A DNA stretch of 37,688 nt, taken from contig JBGVFH010000009.1 in NCBI GenBank assembly GCA_045120955.1, forward strand, positions 1 to 37,688. The letters are read 5' to 3'. The first letter of the stretch is position 1. Every line of letters begins with the position of its first letter. The position numbers and the translations under genes were made by a program. Below are positions 16,029-24,347 of the stretch, piece after piece. This stretch comes from JAZMZS01 sp045120955. Lineage in GTDB: Bacteria; Bacillota; Clostridia; Oscillospirales; CAG-272. The notes beneath the pieces were generated by a model. That model worked only from the letters and a program-made list of their open reading frames with translations. It searched no databases and was not told the DNA's origin.

Positions 16029-16165
16029 GAACAAAACCACAGCGAACCTATCTACACAAACGTTGTATCAGTACGCAAACTTCAACTCGGAATAAAACGA
16101 CCGCAGATGAAAGGTCGTAAAATAAGGTATAAATTTCTAAAAAATAATTTTTGGAGGGTTTAGTC

Positions 16166-17293
16166 ATGTCAAAGAAAGGTGAAAATATTTACAAAAGAAA
16201 GGACAAACGTTGGGAAGCAAGGTATATCAAGGGTTATACCCCCGAAGGAAAAGCACGGTACGGGTACTGCTACGCAAAAACCTATCGTGAGGCAAAGGAA
16301 AAATCAGAAAAAGCGAAGGCAGACTTGCTCTCAAAGGCTCCGACTCCGACTCCGACTGACAGCCGCCGCAGACGGTTTTCTTGTTATTGCGACGAATGGT
16401 TGCGATTTACAAAAATCAAAGTAAAGCAGGCAACATTTGTCAAGTACACTACGATCGTTGAAAATCACATCAAGCCCAAGCTCGGCGGTTGCTATGTCCA
16501 AACGCTGTCTACTCTTTTGATAGAGCAGCTAACGCAAGAGCTGTTATTTGAGGACGAGCTTGCCCCGAAAACAGTAAAGGATATTCTCGTTGTTCTGCAC
16601 TCAATACTGAAATATTCGGCTCGACAATACTCGGGATTGTTTCCTAATGTGGAAATTTTTTATCCCAAAGACCCCAAAAAAGAAATGCGTGTGCTTACAA
16701 AAGAGGAACAACTGCGATTTGTGCAATATCTGCTTGACGACATGGACGAGTGCAAGTTCGGAACTCTTTTAGCTCTGATCACGGGTATGCGGATCGGTGA
16801 GATTTGTGCGTTAAAATGGGAATGCGTTTCGATAAAAGAACGAACCGTTAAAATAACCTCGACGATGCAAAGACTTCGTGATTTTGACAGCGGCGTAGCA
16901 GGCAAAACCAAAATAGTCATAAGCTCACCAAAAAGCAATACCTCGTCTCGTATCATACCGCTTACCGATTACGCAGTACGGCTGTGTCAAAAATACAAAG
17001 CTTCACCTTCGGCCTATGTTCTTACGGGTGACAGCACGAAATATATTGAGCCGAGAACTCTTCAATACAAAATGGAAAGATACACAAAGGATTGCGGACT
17101 AGAGGGAGTTCATTTTCATACGCTCCGTCACACTTTTGCAACAAGATGTGTGGAGGTTGGGTTTGAGATCAAATCTCTGAGCGAAATTCTCGGTCATTCA
17201 AGTCCGAAAATCACCCTTGAGCGATACGTTCATTCTTCAATGGAATTGAAGCGTGACAACATGAACAAGCTTTCTATGCTCGACTGCATATAA
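16166..17293 (+). CDS. tyrosine recombinase/integrase (phage-integrase family)
   Basis: The protein is 375 residues. ATG 16166 is chosen because GGAGGG lies 7 bases upstream; a longer frame from TTG 16151 overlaps that site. The N-terminus (KKGENIYKRKDKRWEARYIK) resembles the arm-binding domain of Tn916-type integrases. A SAM-like core-binding domain follows (WLRFTKIKVKQATFVKYT). The catalytic domain has TGMRIGEICALKW (Arg), HTLRHTFATR (His-x-x-Arg), LGHSSPKITLERYVH (His and Tyr), so all key residues are present. The gene stands alone between two inverted repeats, without excisionase, relaxase or cargo genes. A DNA inversion role therefore fits better than transfer of an integrative element. 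Confidence 0.9.
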   Translation: MSKKGENIYKRKDKRWEARYIKGYTPEGKARYGYCYAKTYREAKEKSEKAKADLLSKAPTPTPTDSRRRRFSCYCDEWLRFTKIKVKQATFVKYTTIVENHIKPKLGGCYVQTLSTLLIEQLTQELLFEDELAPKTVKDILVVLHSILKYSARQYSGLFPNVEIFYPKDPKKEMRVLTKEEQLRFVQYLLDDMDECKFGTLLALITGMRIGEICALKWECVSIKERTVKITSTMQRLRDFDSGVAGKTKIVISSPKSNTSSRIIPLTDYAVRLCQKYKASPSAYVLTGDSTKYIEPRTLQYKMERYTKDCGLEGVHFHTLRHTFATRCVEVGFEIKSLSEILGHSSPKITLERYVHSSMELKRDNMNKLSMLDCI

Positions 17294-17294
17294 C

Positions 17295-17317
17295 GCCGTC
17301 AAAATTCTCCGTCAAAA
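17295..17317 (+). repeat. right copy of the CCGTCAA double repeat (candidate integrase arm site)
   Basis: GCCGTCAA, four bases, then CTCCGTCAAAA, beginning two bases after the recombinase stop codon. It repeats 16007-16028 in direct orientation. Confidence 0.5.
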
Positions 17318-17361
17318 ATCCGTTTTTCTCCCTTGTTTCTTGACTTTTTTCGCTAAAATAT

Positions 17362-17384
17362 CAGAGTGTGGAACTCTGCGAAAA
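17362..17384. repeat. right 23-bp inverted repeat (candidate recombination site)
   Basis: Exact reverse complement of 15844-15866. The two copies bound a segment of about 1.5 kb that holds only the recombinase gene and the outward promoter. Just inside, a TAAAAT (17354-17359) mirrors the -10 box of the left end, but without a well-spaced -35. Confidence 0.8.
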
Positions 17385-17385
17385 T

Positions 17386-17421
17386 AAGCGCTGCGGAAAA
17401 TATCTGCGGCGCTTGTTTTTT
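17386..17421 (+). terminator. rho-independent terminator just outside the right inverted repeat
   Basis: An 11-bp stem (17386-17396 with 17404-17414, two G-U pairs) is followed by GTTTTTT. It starts two bases after the right repeat. It ends the recombinase transcript and would also stop the outward promoter if the segment were inverted. Confidence 0.75.
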
Positions 17422-17840
17422 ATAGGAAATTGTCATTTTTTGCGGGGTGAGGCCGCAGTTTGAAGTGAGGTTAATTTTGCGGGGCAGGGATTAGGTCGTT
17501 TTTTCTACCTTTAAAGTGCGAAGAACGGCGTTTATGTCTGCAAATTCCTATAATGGTGCCGTGACAGTTGTTATGTAATAATCTTTAAATGCGTAAATGG
17601 AAAAATATAAAGTCTTTTGAAAAGCTTGAAACGGAAAATAATATTTCTCTTGTAAGTCTTTTCTTATTATTACACATCATGTTTGTCGTAAGAGGTCGAA
17701 AATTGTTACACGGCTGCAAAATTACTAAAAATATGAGAAAAATATTGTTTTACAGAAGATTACATTGGTAAGCTGTCTATGCCAAAACGAAGTAAAGGCA
17801 GAGTTAGCTTTTTTTGTGTTACCGTGAGAAAAAACAGGGA
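17422..17840. other. non-coding stretch with a dispersed motif
   Basis: No convincing gene; a 60-codon frame at 17589 lacks a ribosome site and protein-like composition. ATAGGAAATTG at 17422-17432 directly follows the terminator and recurs after two other terminators. A near inverted copy (GCAAATTCCTATA) lies near 17540. Confidence 0.4.
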
Positions 17841-17869
17841 TTGAAAAAAGCTTCTGTGTGTGGTAAAAT
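17841..17869 (+). promoter_or_regulatory. promoter of the rRNA methyltransferase gene
   Basis: TTGAAA (17841-17846), 17-base spacer, TAAAAT (17864-17869). The gene starts 23 bases downstream, with AAGGAAG between. Confidence 0.75.
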
Positions 17870-17892
17870 CAAATGGATAAGGAAGTGATAGT

Positions 17893-19266
17893 GTGACATT
17901 AACAAAAAACAGCGTCGTGCGGCTGAGTATCGACGATATAAACAATCTTGGATACGGTGTAGCACGGCATGACGGAATGAAGGTTTTTGTCTCAGGTGCC
18001 GTTGACGGTGACGAGTGCGATGTGAAGATAATCAAGGTCAACAAGAATTACTGCATCGGTAAGGTCGAGAACATTGTCAGAGGCTCTGTTCACCGACAGA
18101 CTCCTGAGTGCCCGCAAGCAAAGTCGTGCGGAGGATGCTCTTATCAGAGCATCAGCTATGAACACGAGCTTGAGATAAAGAAGAATTATGTGCAAAACGC
18201 CTTTGCAAGGGCGGGGCTCTGTGATATAAAAGTGAATGATACTATAAGTGATCAAAAAATACACGGCTACAGAAACAAAGCGCAGTATCCGATAGCGTAC
18301 GAGGACGGCAGATATAAAATCGGCTTTTATGCTTCGAAGAGCCACAGAGTCATTGACTCGGGCGGATGTACCCTTCAGCCAAAGCGTTTTGCAGCTGTGA
18401 CTGAGTGCTTGAAAGAGTTTTTTTCAAGGTATAGACTCAGCGTATATGACGAGCAGAGCGGCAAGGGGCTTTTGCGCCATATATATTTGAGAAGTGACAG
18501 CACGGGAGAGAGTGTAATGCTCTGCCTTGTGATAAACGGCACAACGACAGACCGCGACGCCGAGCTTGTAGAGTACGTGAGAGGGAAGCTTGCATATGTA
18601 TCGACTGTCATGCTCAATGTCAATACAAAGAACACAAATGTCGTGCTCGGTGATGAGTATATAACACTCTTTGGCGACGGATATATAAAGGATGTTATGT
18701 GCGGGGTTGAGCTGGAGATATCGCCTGCGGCTTTCTATCAGGTAAATCACGACATGGCAGAGCTTTTGTACAAAAAGGCGGCAGAGCTTGCCCGTCTTGA
18801 AAAGGGGCAGACGGTGTATGATATCTATTGCGGAATCGGCAGTATAGGGCTGTCCATGCACGAATATGCGTCAAAGGTTGTCGGTGTGGATATTGAGCCG
18901 TCTGCCATAGAATGTGCAAAGAGAAATGCCAAAGAATGCGGTATAAAGAATGCACATTTTTTCTGTGCGGATGCATCCAAAAGTGAGGAGCTTTTTGAGA
19001 GCGCGGGAATAAGAGAAGGCATTGAGGATGCCGTTGTTATATTCGACCCGCCGAGAAAAGGCTCAAGCGAAAAGCTCATATCCTATATCTGCAAAAAAAA
19101 TCCTCTCCGTGTCGTGTATATTTCCTGTAATCCCGATACCCTCGCAAGAGATTGCACATATTTTTCAAAATACGGGTATATTACGGATGAAGTCACCCCG
19201 TTTGACTTGTTCCCTCGCACAGGGCATGTCGAAAGCGTTGTTTGTTTGACACGTCAGACAAACTAA
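17893..19266 (+). CDS. rlmD: 23S rRNA (uracil-5-)-methyltransferase, RlmD/RlmCD type
   Basis: The protein is 457 residues, normal for the TrmA/RumA family. The start is GTG 17893, after AAGGAAG. The N-terminus is a TRAM domain (GYGVARHDGMKVFVSGAVDG). Four cysteines, Cys73, Cys79, Cys82 (CPQAKSCGGCSYQ) and Cys159 (GGCTLQ), match the 4Fe-4S site of RumA. The C-terminal domain has the SAM site VYDIYCGIGSIGLSM, the FDPPRKG motif, and the nucleophile in YISCNPDTLARD. It makes 5-methyluridine in 23S rRNA. Firmicutes often use one enzyme for two sites (RlmCD), and the sequence alone does not separate the two. Confidence 0.9.
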   Translation: MTLTKNSVVRLSIDDINNLGYGVARHDGMKVFVSGAVDGDECDVKIIKVNKNYCIGKVENIVRGSVHRQTPECPQAKSCGGCSYQSISYEHELEIKKNYVQNAFARAGLCDIKVNDTISDQKIHGYRNKAQYPIAYEDGRYKIGFYASKSHRVIDSGGCTLQPKRFAAVTECLKEFFSRYRLSVYDEQSGKGLLRHIYLRSDSTGESVMLCLVINGTTTDRDAELVEYVRGKLAYVSTVMLNVNTKNTNVVLGDEYITLFGDGYIKDVMCGVELEISPAAFYQVNHDMAELLYKKAAELARLEKGQTVYDIYCGIGSIGLSMHEYASKVVGVDIEPSAIECAKRNAKECGIKNAHFFCADASKSEELFESAGIREGIEDAVVIFDPPRKGSSEKLISYICKKNPLRVVYISCNPDTLARDCTYFSKYGYITDEVTPFDLFPRTGHVESVVCLTRQTN

Positions 19267-19340
19267 AGCGATATAAATCCTCACGGATTTGCGATATACG
19301 CTCAAGGGCAAGTTATATGCCTGAGGCAATGAAAGGAAAG
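19267..19340. repeat. intergenic hairpin-rich repeat-like element
   Basis: GCGATATA occurs twice around an imperfect hairpin (AATCC-TCAC-GGATT). The outer arms AGCG and CGCT can also pair, and a GTTATATGCC segment follows. The style resembles dispersed intergenic repeats common in Clostridia. Only one copy is visible here, so repeat status is inferred. Confidence 0.4.
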
Positions 19341-19346
19341 TAAAAA

Positions 19347-19826
19347 ATGGCAAAAGATACGAAAACGAATGCGATGCGCATTCTCGACAAAGAGAAAATA
19401 AAATACAGCGTCAATCTTTATAAGTGCGATGAATTTGTTGACGGTGTGAGCATTGCCGATATGCTTGGCCAAAGCTACGAAAAGTCATACAAAACCTTGG
19501 TGCTTCGATCAAAGAGCGGTACATACTATGTATGTGTCATTCAGATACACAAAGAAATCGACCTAAAAGCTGCCGCAAGGGCATTGGGTGAAAAGTCTGT
19601 CGAGATGATACACGTAAAAGAGCTGTTGCCTTTGACGGGTTATATACGAGGCGGCTGTACCTCTATAGGAATGAAAAAGCAGTTCCGCACGCTGATCGAT
19701 ATAAGTGCCGAGGCTCAGGATGAGATAATTATCAGCGGAGGCAGAATAGGTGCGCAGATATTGCTCTCACCGAAGGACCTGCAAAAGGTCACTTGCGCCG
19801 AGTTTGCGGATATACAGGTGAAATGA
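19347..19826 (+). CDS. ybaK: Cys-tRNA(Pro) deacylase, YbaK/EbsC family
   Basis: The protein is 159 residues, the usual length; ATG 19347 follows AAAGGAAAG. The sequence has the family pattern: TNAMRILDKEKIKYSVNLY at the start, then KTLVLRSKSGTYYVCVI. The conserved lysine strand and the YIRGGCTSIGMKK block follow. The family hydrolyses mischarged Cys-tRNA(Pro) (YbaK) and so protects translation accuracy. It lies about 80 bases after rlmD and may share its transcript; both concern translation. A bidirectional terminator follows. Confidence 0.88.
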   Translation: MAKDTKTNAMRILDKEKIKYSVNLYKCDEFVDGVSIADMLGQSYEKSYKTLVLRSKSGTYYVCVIQIHKEIDLKAAARALGEKSVEMIHVKELLPLTGYIRGGCTSIGMKKQFRTLIDISAEAQDEIIISGGRIGAQILLSPKDLQKVTCAEFADIQVK

Positions 19827-19845
19827 GTCGAATACCACAAAAAAA

Positions 19846-19876
19846 GCTCGCCATCTTTGCGATGGCGAGCCTTTTA
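19846..19876. terminator. bidirectional terminator between ybaK and the helicase gene
   Basis: GCTCGCCATC (19846-19855) pairs perfectly with GATGGCGAGC (19861-19870). The flanks are CTTTT on the + strand and a seven-base T-run on the - strand, serving the two convergent genes. Confidence 0.85.
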
Positions 19877-19887
19877 ACACATATATA

Positions 19888-22362
19888 TTATTTTTTTTCG
19901 TTCCAAAAGCTTGACAGCAGCTTTGAGAGCGTTTTTGGTTGAGACACAAATTTTGCGTGCCGCCAATGCTCGGGAAAGAGCGATCTGTATACCGGCAGGG
20001 CAAATCTGTCATCGATCAGAATTGCGATGCCTCTGTCATTTTCACTTCTTATAACTCTTCCAACAGCCTGCATCACACGGGTCATGCCGGGATAAACATA
20101 AGAGTACATCATTCCCTCAAGATCCTTTTCGCTATAGTACTCTGCCAACACATTTCTCTCGTTTGAGAGTCTGGGCATTCCGACACCGACGATTATACTG
20201 CCTATCAGTCTCTCGCCGATAAGATCGATACCTTCGGCATAAACACCGCCCAGCACACAAAAGCCGACAAGGGTATTCTCACGCTTTGCGTCAAATTGAG
20301 AGACAAAATGCGCTTTCTGTTCCTCGTTCATGCCTCGCCGCTGCAAAAGGGTATCAACATTCGGGAACATTACCGTGAAAAAACCGTGTACTTCTTCCAT
20401 ATATTTATAAGAAGGGAAGAAGACCATGTAGTTGCCTTTTTTTGCGAGTATTGCCGTGCTTATGATTTGACAGAGGGCATACAGCGTCTCTTTTCTGTCC
20501 TTGTACCGAGTACTCAGCGTATCAAAAACCGTTAGAGAAAAGTTGTTTTTCTCATATGGCGAGGGTATGCATAGATATTCGGAGTTATTCTTTAGCCCGA
20601 GCGTTTGCATATAATATTCTGCCGGCGACACGGTAGCGGAAAACATGACGGTTGCCTTAGCCATATCTTCTTTTTGTTCGAGTATATCTGAGGGGTCAAG
20701 GCACATTATCCTATATGATATGCTGCTTGCGTTTTTCTCGCATAGCACCTTGAAATTGTCCGAGAAATACTCGCTTTTTTTGATGAGGTCCTTTAAATTG
20801 AAATAAAAATCGGTGACGGATGCGGGTAATGTTACCACATCCGCTTTTTTTATGCTTTCGCAGCATTCCGTAAATTCGGCGGCGCACAGCAGAATTTTCT
20901 CGTCGACCGTGTTTTCGACACAAGAGCCGCACAGCTCTCCTTTCTCGTTTTGCACCGCATTTTCGCTGCAGCTTTTGTCATATTTGAGGATGTGTGAGAG
21001 CATTTCCGACAGTATTTTTTTTGCCTTTTGCTCAAGCTCTGTCATGCCGAAATCAGATAGCAGCTTGTTTATCGTTTGCGAGCGCAAGGTGTGAGAGTAC
21101 ATATTTCTTGCTCTGTCAGGCAGATTGTGCGCCTCGTCGATGAGAACGGCATATGATGGCATATACCGTTTGCTCGATGCATTGCAATCACGAAACATAT
21201 CAAAGTATCTGCGAAGATATACTCTGCAGTCAAATAGATAGTTGTAGTCGCATATTATAAGGTCGCAGTATTCGCTTGCGTCAAGAGACAGCTCGTACGG
21301 GCATACAGTGTGCTTTTCCGCAACCTCACGAATTTTTTGCGGGGTAAGATAATGCTCGTGTGTGAGCAGCTCATACAAAGCATCACATCGGCGGCTGTAA
21401 TAGTCAAGCGAGCCTATGCATTTTTCGCATTTGCTGTGCTCTCGATAGCTTCTGTTTTCGCTCTCTGGAGTGTCGCTTTTGCTATCCTTCTGCTCGCTGT
21501 CCGAGAGCAGACACATTTTGTCTTTAGCCGAAAGTATGACAGAGCGAATTCCATTTTCTCTTGGAAATATCGCTTTGACAGCCGACTCGGCGGCGTACTG
21601 TGCGGTGGTTTTCGGTGTGAGGTAAAATATCCTGTCAACAAATCCGTGACCGAACGCCTTGACCACAGGGAAAAGCGCCGACATTGTTTTACCGATACCC
21701 GTAGGTGCCTCGCACAACAGCTTTGAGCCGCTTTTGCACGCTTTAAGCACTGCCGTCATAAAGTCACTTTGCCCAGAGCGCTTGCTTGCAAAAGGGAAGG
21801 GGGCGTCGTGTGCCGCAGGTATGCGAACGCTCTGCCTTTGCAGATGTATGCTTATCAGCTGAGAGGCTTTTTCTATAGTTGAGATTAAAATGCTGCGTGC
21901 ATCATCATAGTCAGAGGTGCACAGCAGCTGCTCCGGTGCTATCCTTCTGTCAAACGAGTAGATGAGCTTTGCTTCTGTTTCATTTACGCCGAGAGCATCC
22001 GCGCAAACTGCGGCACAACAGCATATCTCTCGCTGCCACATATCGGTGAGACTTTTTGGTGCGTTGGTCTTTCCTCCGCTCGCTTTTACGTTTATTACCG
22101 TGACCGATCTGTTGTGTATGGCGCACAGATCGGGTGCCAGTGTTATTATGTATGAATAACCGTTGTGAAAATACACGGCGGAGAAAGCATGAGAGAGCAT
22201 AAAACGCTCGTCTGTGTCGGCAATGTCCTCAGCAATGGCAAGAGCAGCCTTTGGCATTTCGTAAAAGTCAGGAGTCTTTGAAAGAGAGCCCGAGGGATAG
22301 GAGAAGGATATCAGCTCGTCAAGCGTCAGGTGTATCTCTTTTTTATGAATGTCTGTTATCAT
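19888..22362 (-). CDS. DinG/XPD-like ATP-dependent DNA helicase
   Basis: The protein is 824 residues; ATG 22362 follows GGGAGAAG. After an N-terminal region of about 200 residues with no certain assignment comes Walker A (EAPTGIGKT, residues about 218-226). A Cys-rich insert follows (CEKC, YYSRRC, HTVCPYEL), consistent with the Fe-S cluster of XPD/DinG helicases. VLIDEAHNLPDRARNMY is the DEAH box. The C-terminal domain has FSATVSP, GVGMPRLSNERN and the motif VI QAVGRVIRSENDRG. Such enzymes are 5'-3' helicases acting on forks, R-loops or DNA damage. The family is often just labelled helicase C-terminal domain protein; cellular role here is inferred. Confidence 0.87.
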   Translation of the reverse strand: MITDIHKKEIHLTLDELISFSYPSGSLSKTPDFYEMPKAALAIAEDIADTDERFMLSHAFSAVYFHNGYSYIITLAPDLCAIHNRSVTVINVKASGGKTNAPKSLTDMWQREICCCAAVCADALGVNETEAKLIYSFDRRIAPEQLLCTSDYDDARSILISTIEKASQLISIHLQRQSVRIPAAHDAPFPFASKRSGQSDFMTAVLKACKSGSKLLCEAPTGIGKTMSALFPVVKAFGHGFVDRIFYLTPKTTAQYAAESAVKAIFPRENGIRSVILSAKDKMCLLSDSEQKDSKSDTPESENRSYREHSKCEKCIGSLDYYSRRCDALYELLTHEHYLTPQKIREVAEKHTVCPYELSLDASEYCDLIICDYNYLFDCRVYLRRYFDMFRDCNASSKRYMPSYAVLIDEAHNLPDRARNMYSHTLRSQTINKLLSDFGMTELEQKAKKILSEMLSHILKYDKSCSENAVQNEKGELCGSCVENTVDEKILLCAAEFTECCESIKKADVVTLPASVTDFYFNLKDLIKKSEYFSDNFKVLCEKNASSISYRIMCLDPSDILEQKEDMAKATVMFSATVSPAEYYMQTLGLKNNSEYLCIPSPYEKNNFSLTVFDTLSTRYKDRKETLYALCQIISTAILAKKGNYMVFFPSYKYMEEVHGFFTVMFPNVDTLLQRRGMNEEQKAHFVSQFDAKRENTLVGFCVLGGVYAEGIDLIGERLIGSIIVGVGMPRLSNERNVLAEYYSEKDLEGMMYSYVYPGMTRVMQAVGRVIRSENDRGIAILIDDRFALPVYRSLFPEHWRHAKFVSQPKTLSKLLSSFWNEKK

Positions 22363-22467
22363 CCTTATCTTCTCCCTTCTTTTTTATATAAAATAAATTA
22401 TAGCAGAAATATTATGTTCTTGCAATAAGCAGAGAAAAAATCATAGTTCAATTCGAATAATTAAAGT

Positions 22468-22521
22468 AAAAAACAAATCCGAACCAATTTCGATTTACGA
22501 AATAGTTCGGATTTGTTTTTT
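22468..22521 (-). terminator. terminator of the tRNA transcription unit
   Basis: A perfect 17-bp outer stem (22468-22484 with 22505-22521) has an inner ATTTCG/CGAAAT stem. It ends in a T-run on the - strand, directly after the tRNA-Glu CCA end. Confidence 0.9.
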
Positions 22522-22523
22522 GC

Positions 22524-22598
22524 TGGTGACCCGTACGGGAATCGAACCCATGTTACAGCCGTGAAAGGGCCGTGTCTTAACCGCTTGACCAACGGGCC
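22524..22598 (-). tRNA. tRNA-Glu (anticodon TTC)
   Basis: The - strand reads GGCCCGTTGGTCAAG at the 5' end, with anticodon stem-loop CGGCCCTTTCACGGCTG (TTC). The T-arm is ATGGGTTCGATTCCCGT, and acceptor strand ACGGGTC is followed by A and an encoded CCA. The acceptor pairs fully with one G-U. It is second in a two-tRNA unit. Confidence 0.95.
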
Positions 22599-22601
22599 GT
22601 T

Positions 22602-22678
22602 TGGTGGCGGAAGTTGGACTCGAACCCACGACCTATCGGGTATGAACCGATTGCTCTAGCCAACTAAGCTATTCCGCC
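22602..22678 (-). tRNA. tRNA-Met (anticodon CAT)
   Basis: The - strand reads GGCGGAATAGCTTAGTTGG, the anticodon loop TCGGTTCATACCCGA (CAT) and the T-arm GTGGGTTCGAGTCCAAC. Acceptor TTCCGCC pairs with GGCGGAA, followed by A and encoded CCA. It looks like elongator Met; an Ile2 (lysidine-modified CAT) identity is less likely but not excluded by sequence alone. Confidence 0.9.
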
Positions 22679-22712
22679 ACATTTGTTTGCGCCGCTTTTG
22701 CAACGCTTGATT

Positions 22713-22741
22713 ATTATATCATGATAAAACGCATTTGTCAA
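22713..22741 (-). promoter_or_regulatory. consensus promoter of the tRNA-Met/tRNA-Glu unit
   Basis: On the - strand, TTGACA (22741-22736), 17-base spacer, TATAAT (22718-22713). A perfect sigma-A consensus, as expected for stable RNA genes. Confidence 0.9.
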
Positions 22742-22829
22742 CATTTTTTTGAAAAAACTTTTAAAAATTCTTTTTTGGACAAAAATGCAATTTTTGCAGT
22801 AAATTGTGTTAAAAAATTCATTTTTGGTA

Positions 22830-22857
22830 TTGATTTTTACTAAAATAGGTGTATAAT
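22830..22857 (+). promoter_or_regulatory. promoter of the aminotransferase gene
   Basis: TTGATT (22830-22835), 16-base spacer, TATAAT (22852-22857). A leader of about 130 AT-rich bases follows before the start codon; nothing else is seen in it. The tRNA promoter diverges from it about 90 bases to the left. Confidence 0.7.
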
Positions 22858-22993
22858 AATAGAAGTATTGCAATTTTTAATTAAAAAAATGTAAAACAAA
22901 TGTCGCCTCACAAAGAAAAGAGGAAAAAAATGCATTTTTTTGTATAAATTGATGCAAGTCATATTACAGTAATTTTTCAGGGAGATTTTTCAG

Positions 22994-24271
22994 ATGGAAT
23001 ATACGCAAATGTCCAATTCTGACCTTTTGGCAGAATACGAAAAGCTTTGCACGGAATACGCATCATATAAAGAGGCAGGTCTTTCACTTGATCTTTCGAG
23101 AGGAAAGCCTTGTACAGAACAGCTCGACCTTTCAAACGGAATGCTTGAGTTTTCTCTTGATAAAGAGGACTACATAGGCGAGGGGGGCTTTGACTACCGC
23201 AACTACGGTGTGCTTACAGGTATTCCGGAGATAAAGCGTATTTTTGCTGATGCACTCGGCCTTGATGCAAGCAATATTATCATCGGCGGAAACTCCAGCC
23301 TCAATCTCATGTTTGACGCCGTTGCACGATACTTCCTTTTCGGTAAGCTCGGAGCTACCCCTTGGTCAAAGTACGAGAAGATAAAGTTTATCTGCCCCGT
23401 ACCAGGCTATGACCGACATTTCAAGATACTTGAGAGCTTCGGCATTGAGATGCTGTGCGTGGATATCCTCTCGGACGGTCCCGATATGGATAAGGTCGAG
23501 GAGCTTGCACTTTCCGACGAAAACGTAAAGGGACTTATCTGTGTGCCTAAATATTCAAATCCGACAGGCGTGACCTTCTCCGACGAGACGGTAGAGCGTC
23601 TGTGCAAGATGAAAACAGCGGCAGAGGACTTTACGATAATATGGGACAATGCATATGCTGTACATGATTTTACGGATACTCCCGATAAGCTTGCAAACGT
23701 CTTTGAGGTAGCAAAAAAGTACGGAACGGAAAACAGAATTCTTTATTTCACTTCAACGTCAAAGATAACGTATCCCGGTGCAGGTGTATCGCTCATTTGT
23801 GCGGCAAAGGCGGTATATGATGAGATAGTGTCTCTGATGGGGACTCAGACTATCGGTCATGATAAGTTGAATCAGGTAAGACACGTCAAATTTCTCAAGG
23901 ACGTAAACGGACTTTTCGACATGATGAAAAAGCAGGCGGGCATCGTTCGTCCGCATTTCGAAATAGCGCAAAAAGCACTCGAGGAAGGGCTCGGCGGACT
24001 TGGAATAGCACAGTGGCATACTCCCAACGGCGGATACTTTATTTCGCTCAATACGCTTGACGATACTGCAAGCGAGATATTCAGATATATGAAGGAGGCA
24101 GGCGTTACGCTCACGAATGTCGGCGCAACCTATCCTCACGGAAAGGATCCACACGACTCAAATCTTCGTCTCGCTCCTACATATCCCTCACTTTCAGAGC
24201 TTGAAAAAGCAATGCAGATACTTGTCTGCACGGTAAAGCTTGTTTCAGCAAAAAAGCTTCTTGCAATGTAA
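22994..24271 (+). CDS. class I aminotransferase, AspT-like (subgroup Ic) aspartate aminotransferase
   Basis: The protein is 425 residues; ATG 22994 follows GGGAG. It has the order typical of the AspT-like family (PF12897 type): LSLDLSRGKPCTEQLDLS at the N-terminus, then DYRNYGVLTGIPEIKRIF. IIGGNSSLNLMFDAV, VPKYSNPTGVTFS and WDNAYAVHDF follow. The PLP lysine lies in TSTSKITYPGAG (about residue 258). Corynebacterium AspT of this group makes aspartate from oxaloacetate and glutamate. It is a single-gene unit with its own promoter and terminator. Specificity is from the family, not proven here. Confidence 0.85.
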   Translation: MEYTQMSNSDLLAEYEKLCTEYASYKEAGLSLDLSRGKPCTEQLDLSNGMLEFSLDKEDYIGEGGFDYRNYGVLTGIPEIKRIFADALGLDASNIIIGGNSSLNLMFDAVARYFLFGKLGATPWSKYEKIKFICPVPGYDRHFKILESFGIEMLCVDILSDGPDMDKVEELALSDENVKGLICVPKYSNPTGVTFSDETVERLCKMKTAAEDFTIIWDNAYAVHDFTDTPDKLANVFEVAKKYGTENRILYFTSTSKITYPGAGVSLICAAKAVYDEIVSLMGTQTIGHDKLNQVRHVKFLKDVNGLFDMMKKQAGIVRPHFEIAQKALEEGLGGLGIAQWHTPNGGYFISLNTLDDTASEIFRYMKEAGVTLTNVGATYPHGKDPHDSNLRLAPTYPSLSELEKAMQILVCTVKLVSAKKLLAM

Positions 24272-24280
24272 TATAGTACT

Positions 24281-24319
24281 AAAAGAGACTGCATCTCGGT
24301 TTGAGTTGCAGTCTCTTTT
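24281..24319. terminator. bidirectional terminator between aminotransferase and histidine kinase
   Basis: AAAAGAGACTGCA (24281-24293) pairs with TGCAGTCTCTTTT (24307-24319). T-rich ends on both strands serve the convergent genes. Confidence 0.85.
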
Positions 24320-24347
24320 GTACTTTATAAATTCGTTGCGAGAGCTG

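Noticed and set aside
16321..16360. CRISPR-like or tandem repeat at CTCCGACTCCGACTCCGAC
   Set aside because: It is a short three-unit codon repeat encoding Thr-Pro in the recombinase linker, with no spacers. No CRISPR array was seen anywhere in the window.
15844..17384. Reading the 23-bp repeats as attL/attR of an integrated mobile element
   Set aside because: Integration produces direct repeats; these are inverted. The segment has only the recombinase, with no excisionase, relaxase or cargo.
17589..17771. A 60-codon frame upstream of rlmD
   Set aside because: No ribosome site, no homologous feel, AT-rich chance frame in a non-coding stretch.
22602..22678. Assignment of the CAT tRNA as initiator tRNA-fMet
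   Set aside because: The acceptor starts with a normal G-C pair and the anticodon stem lacks the three G-C pairs of initiators, so elongator Met is the better call.
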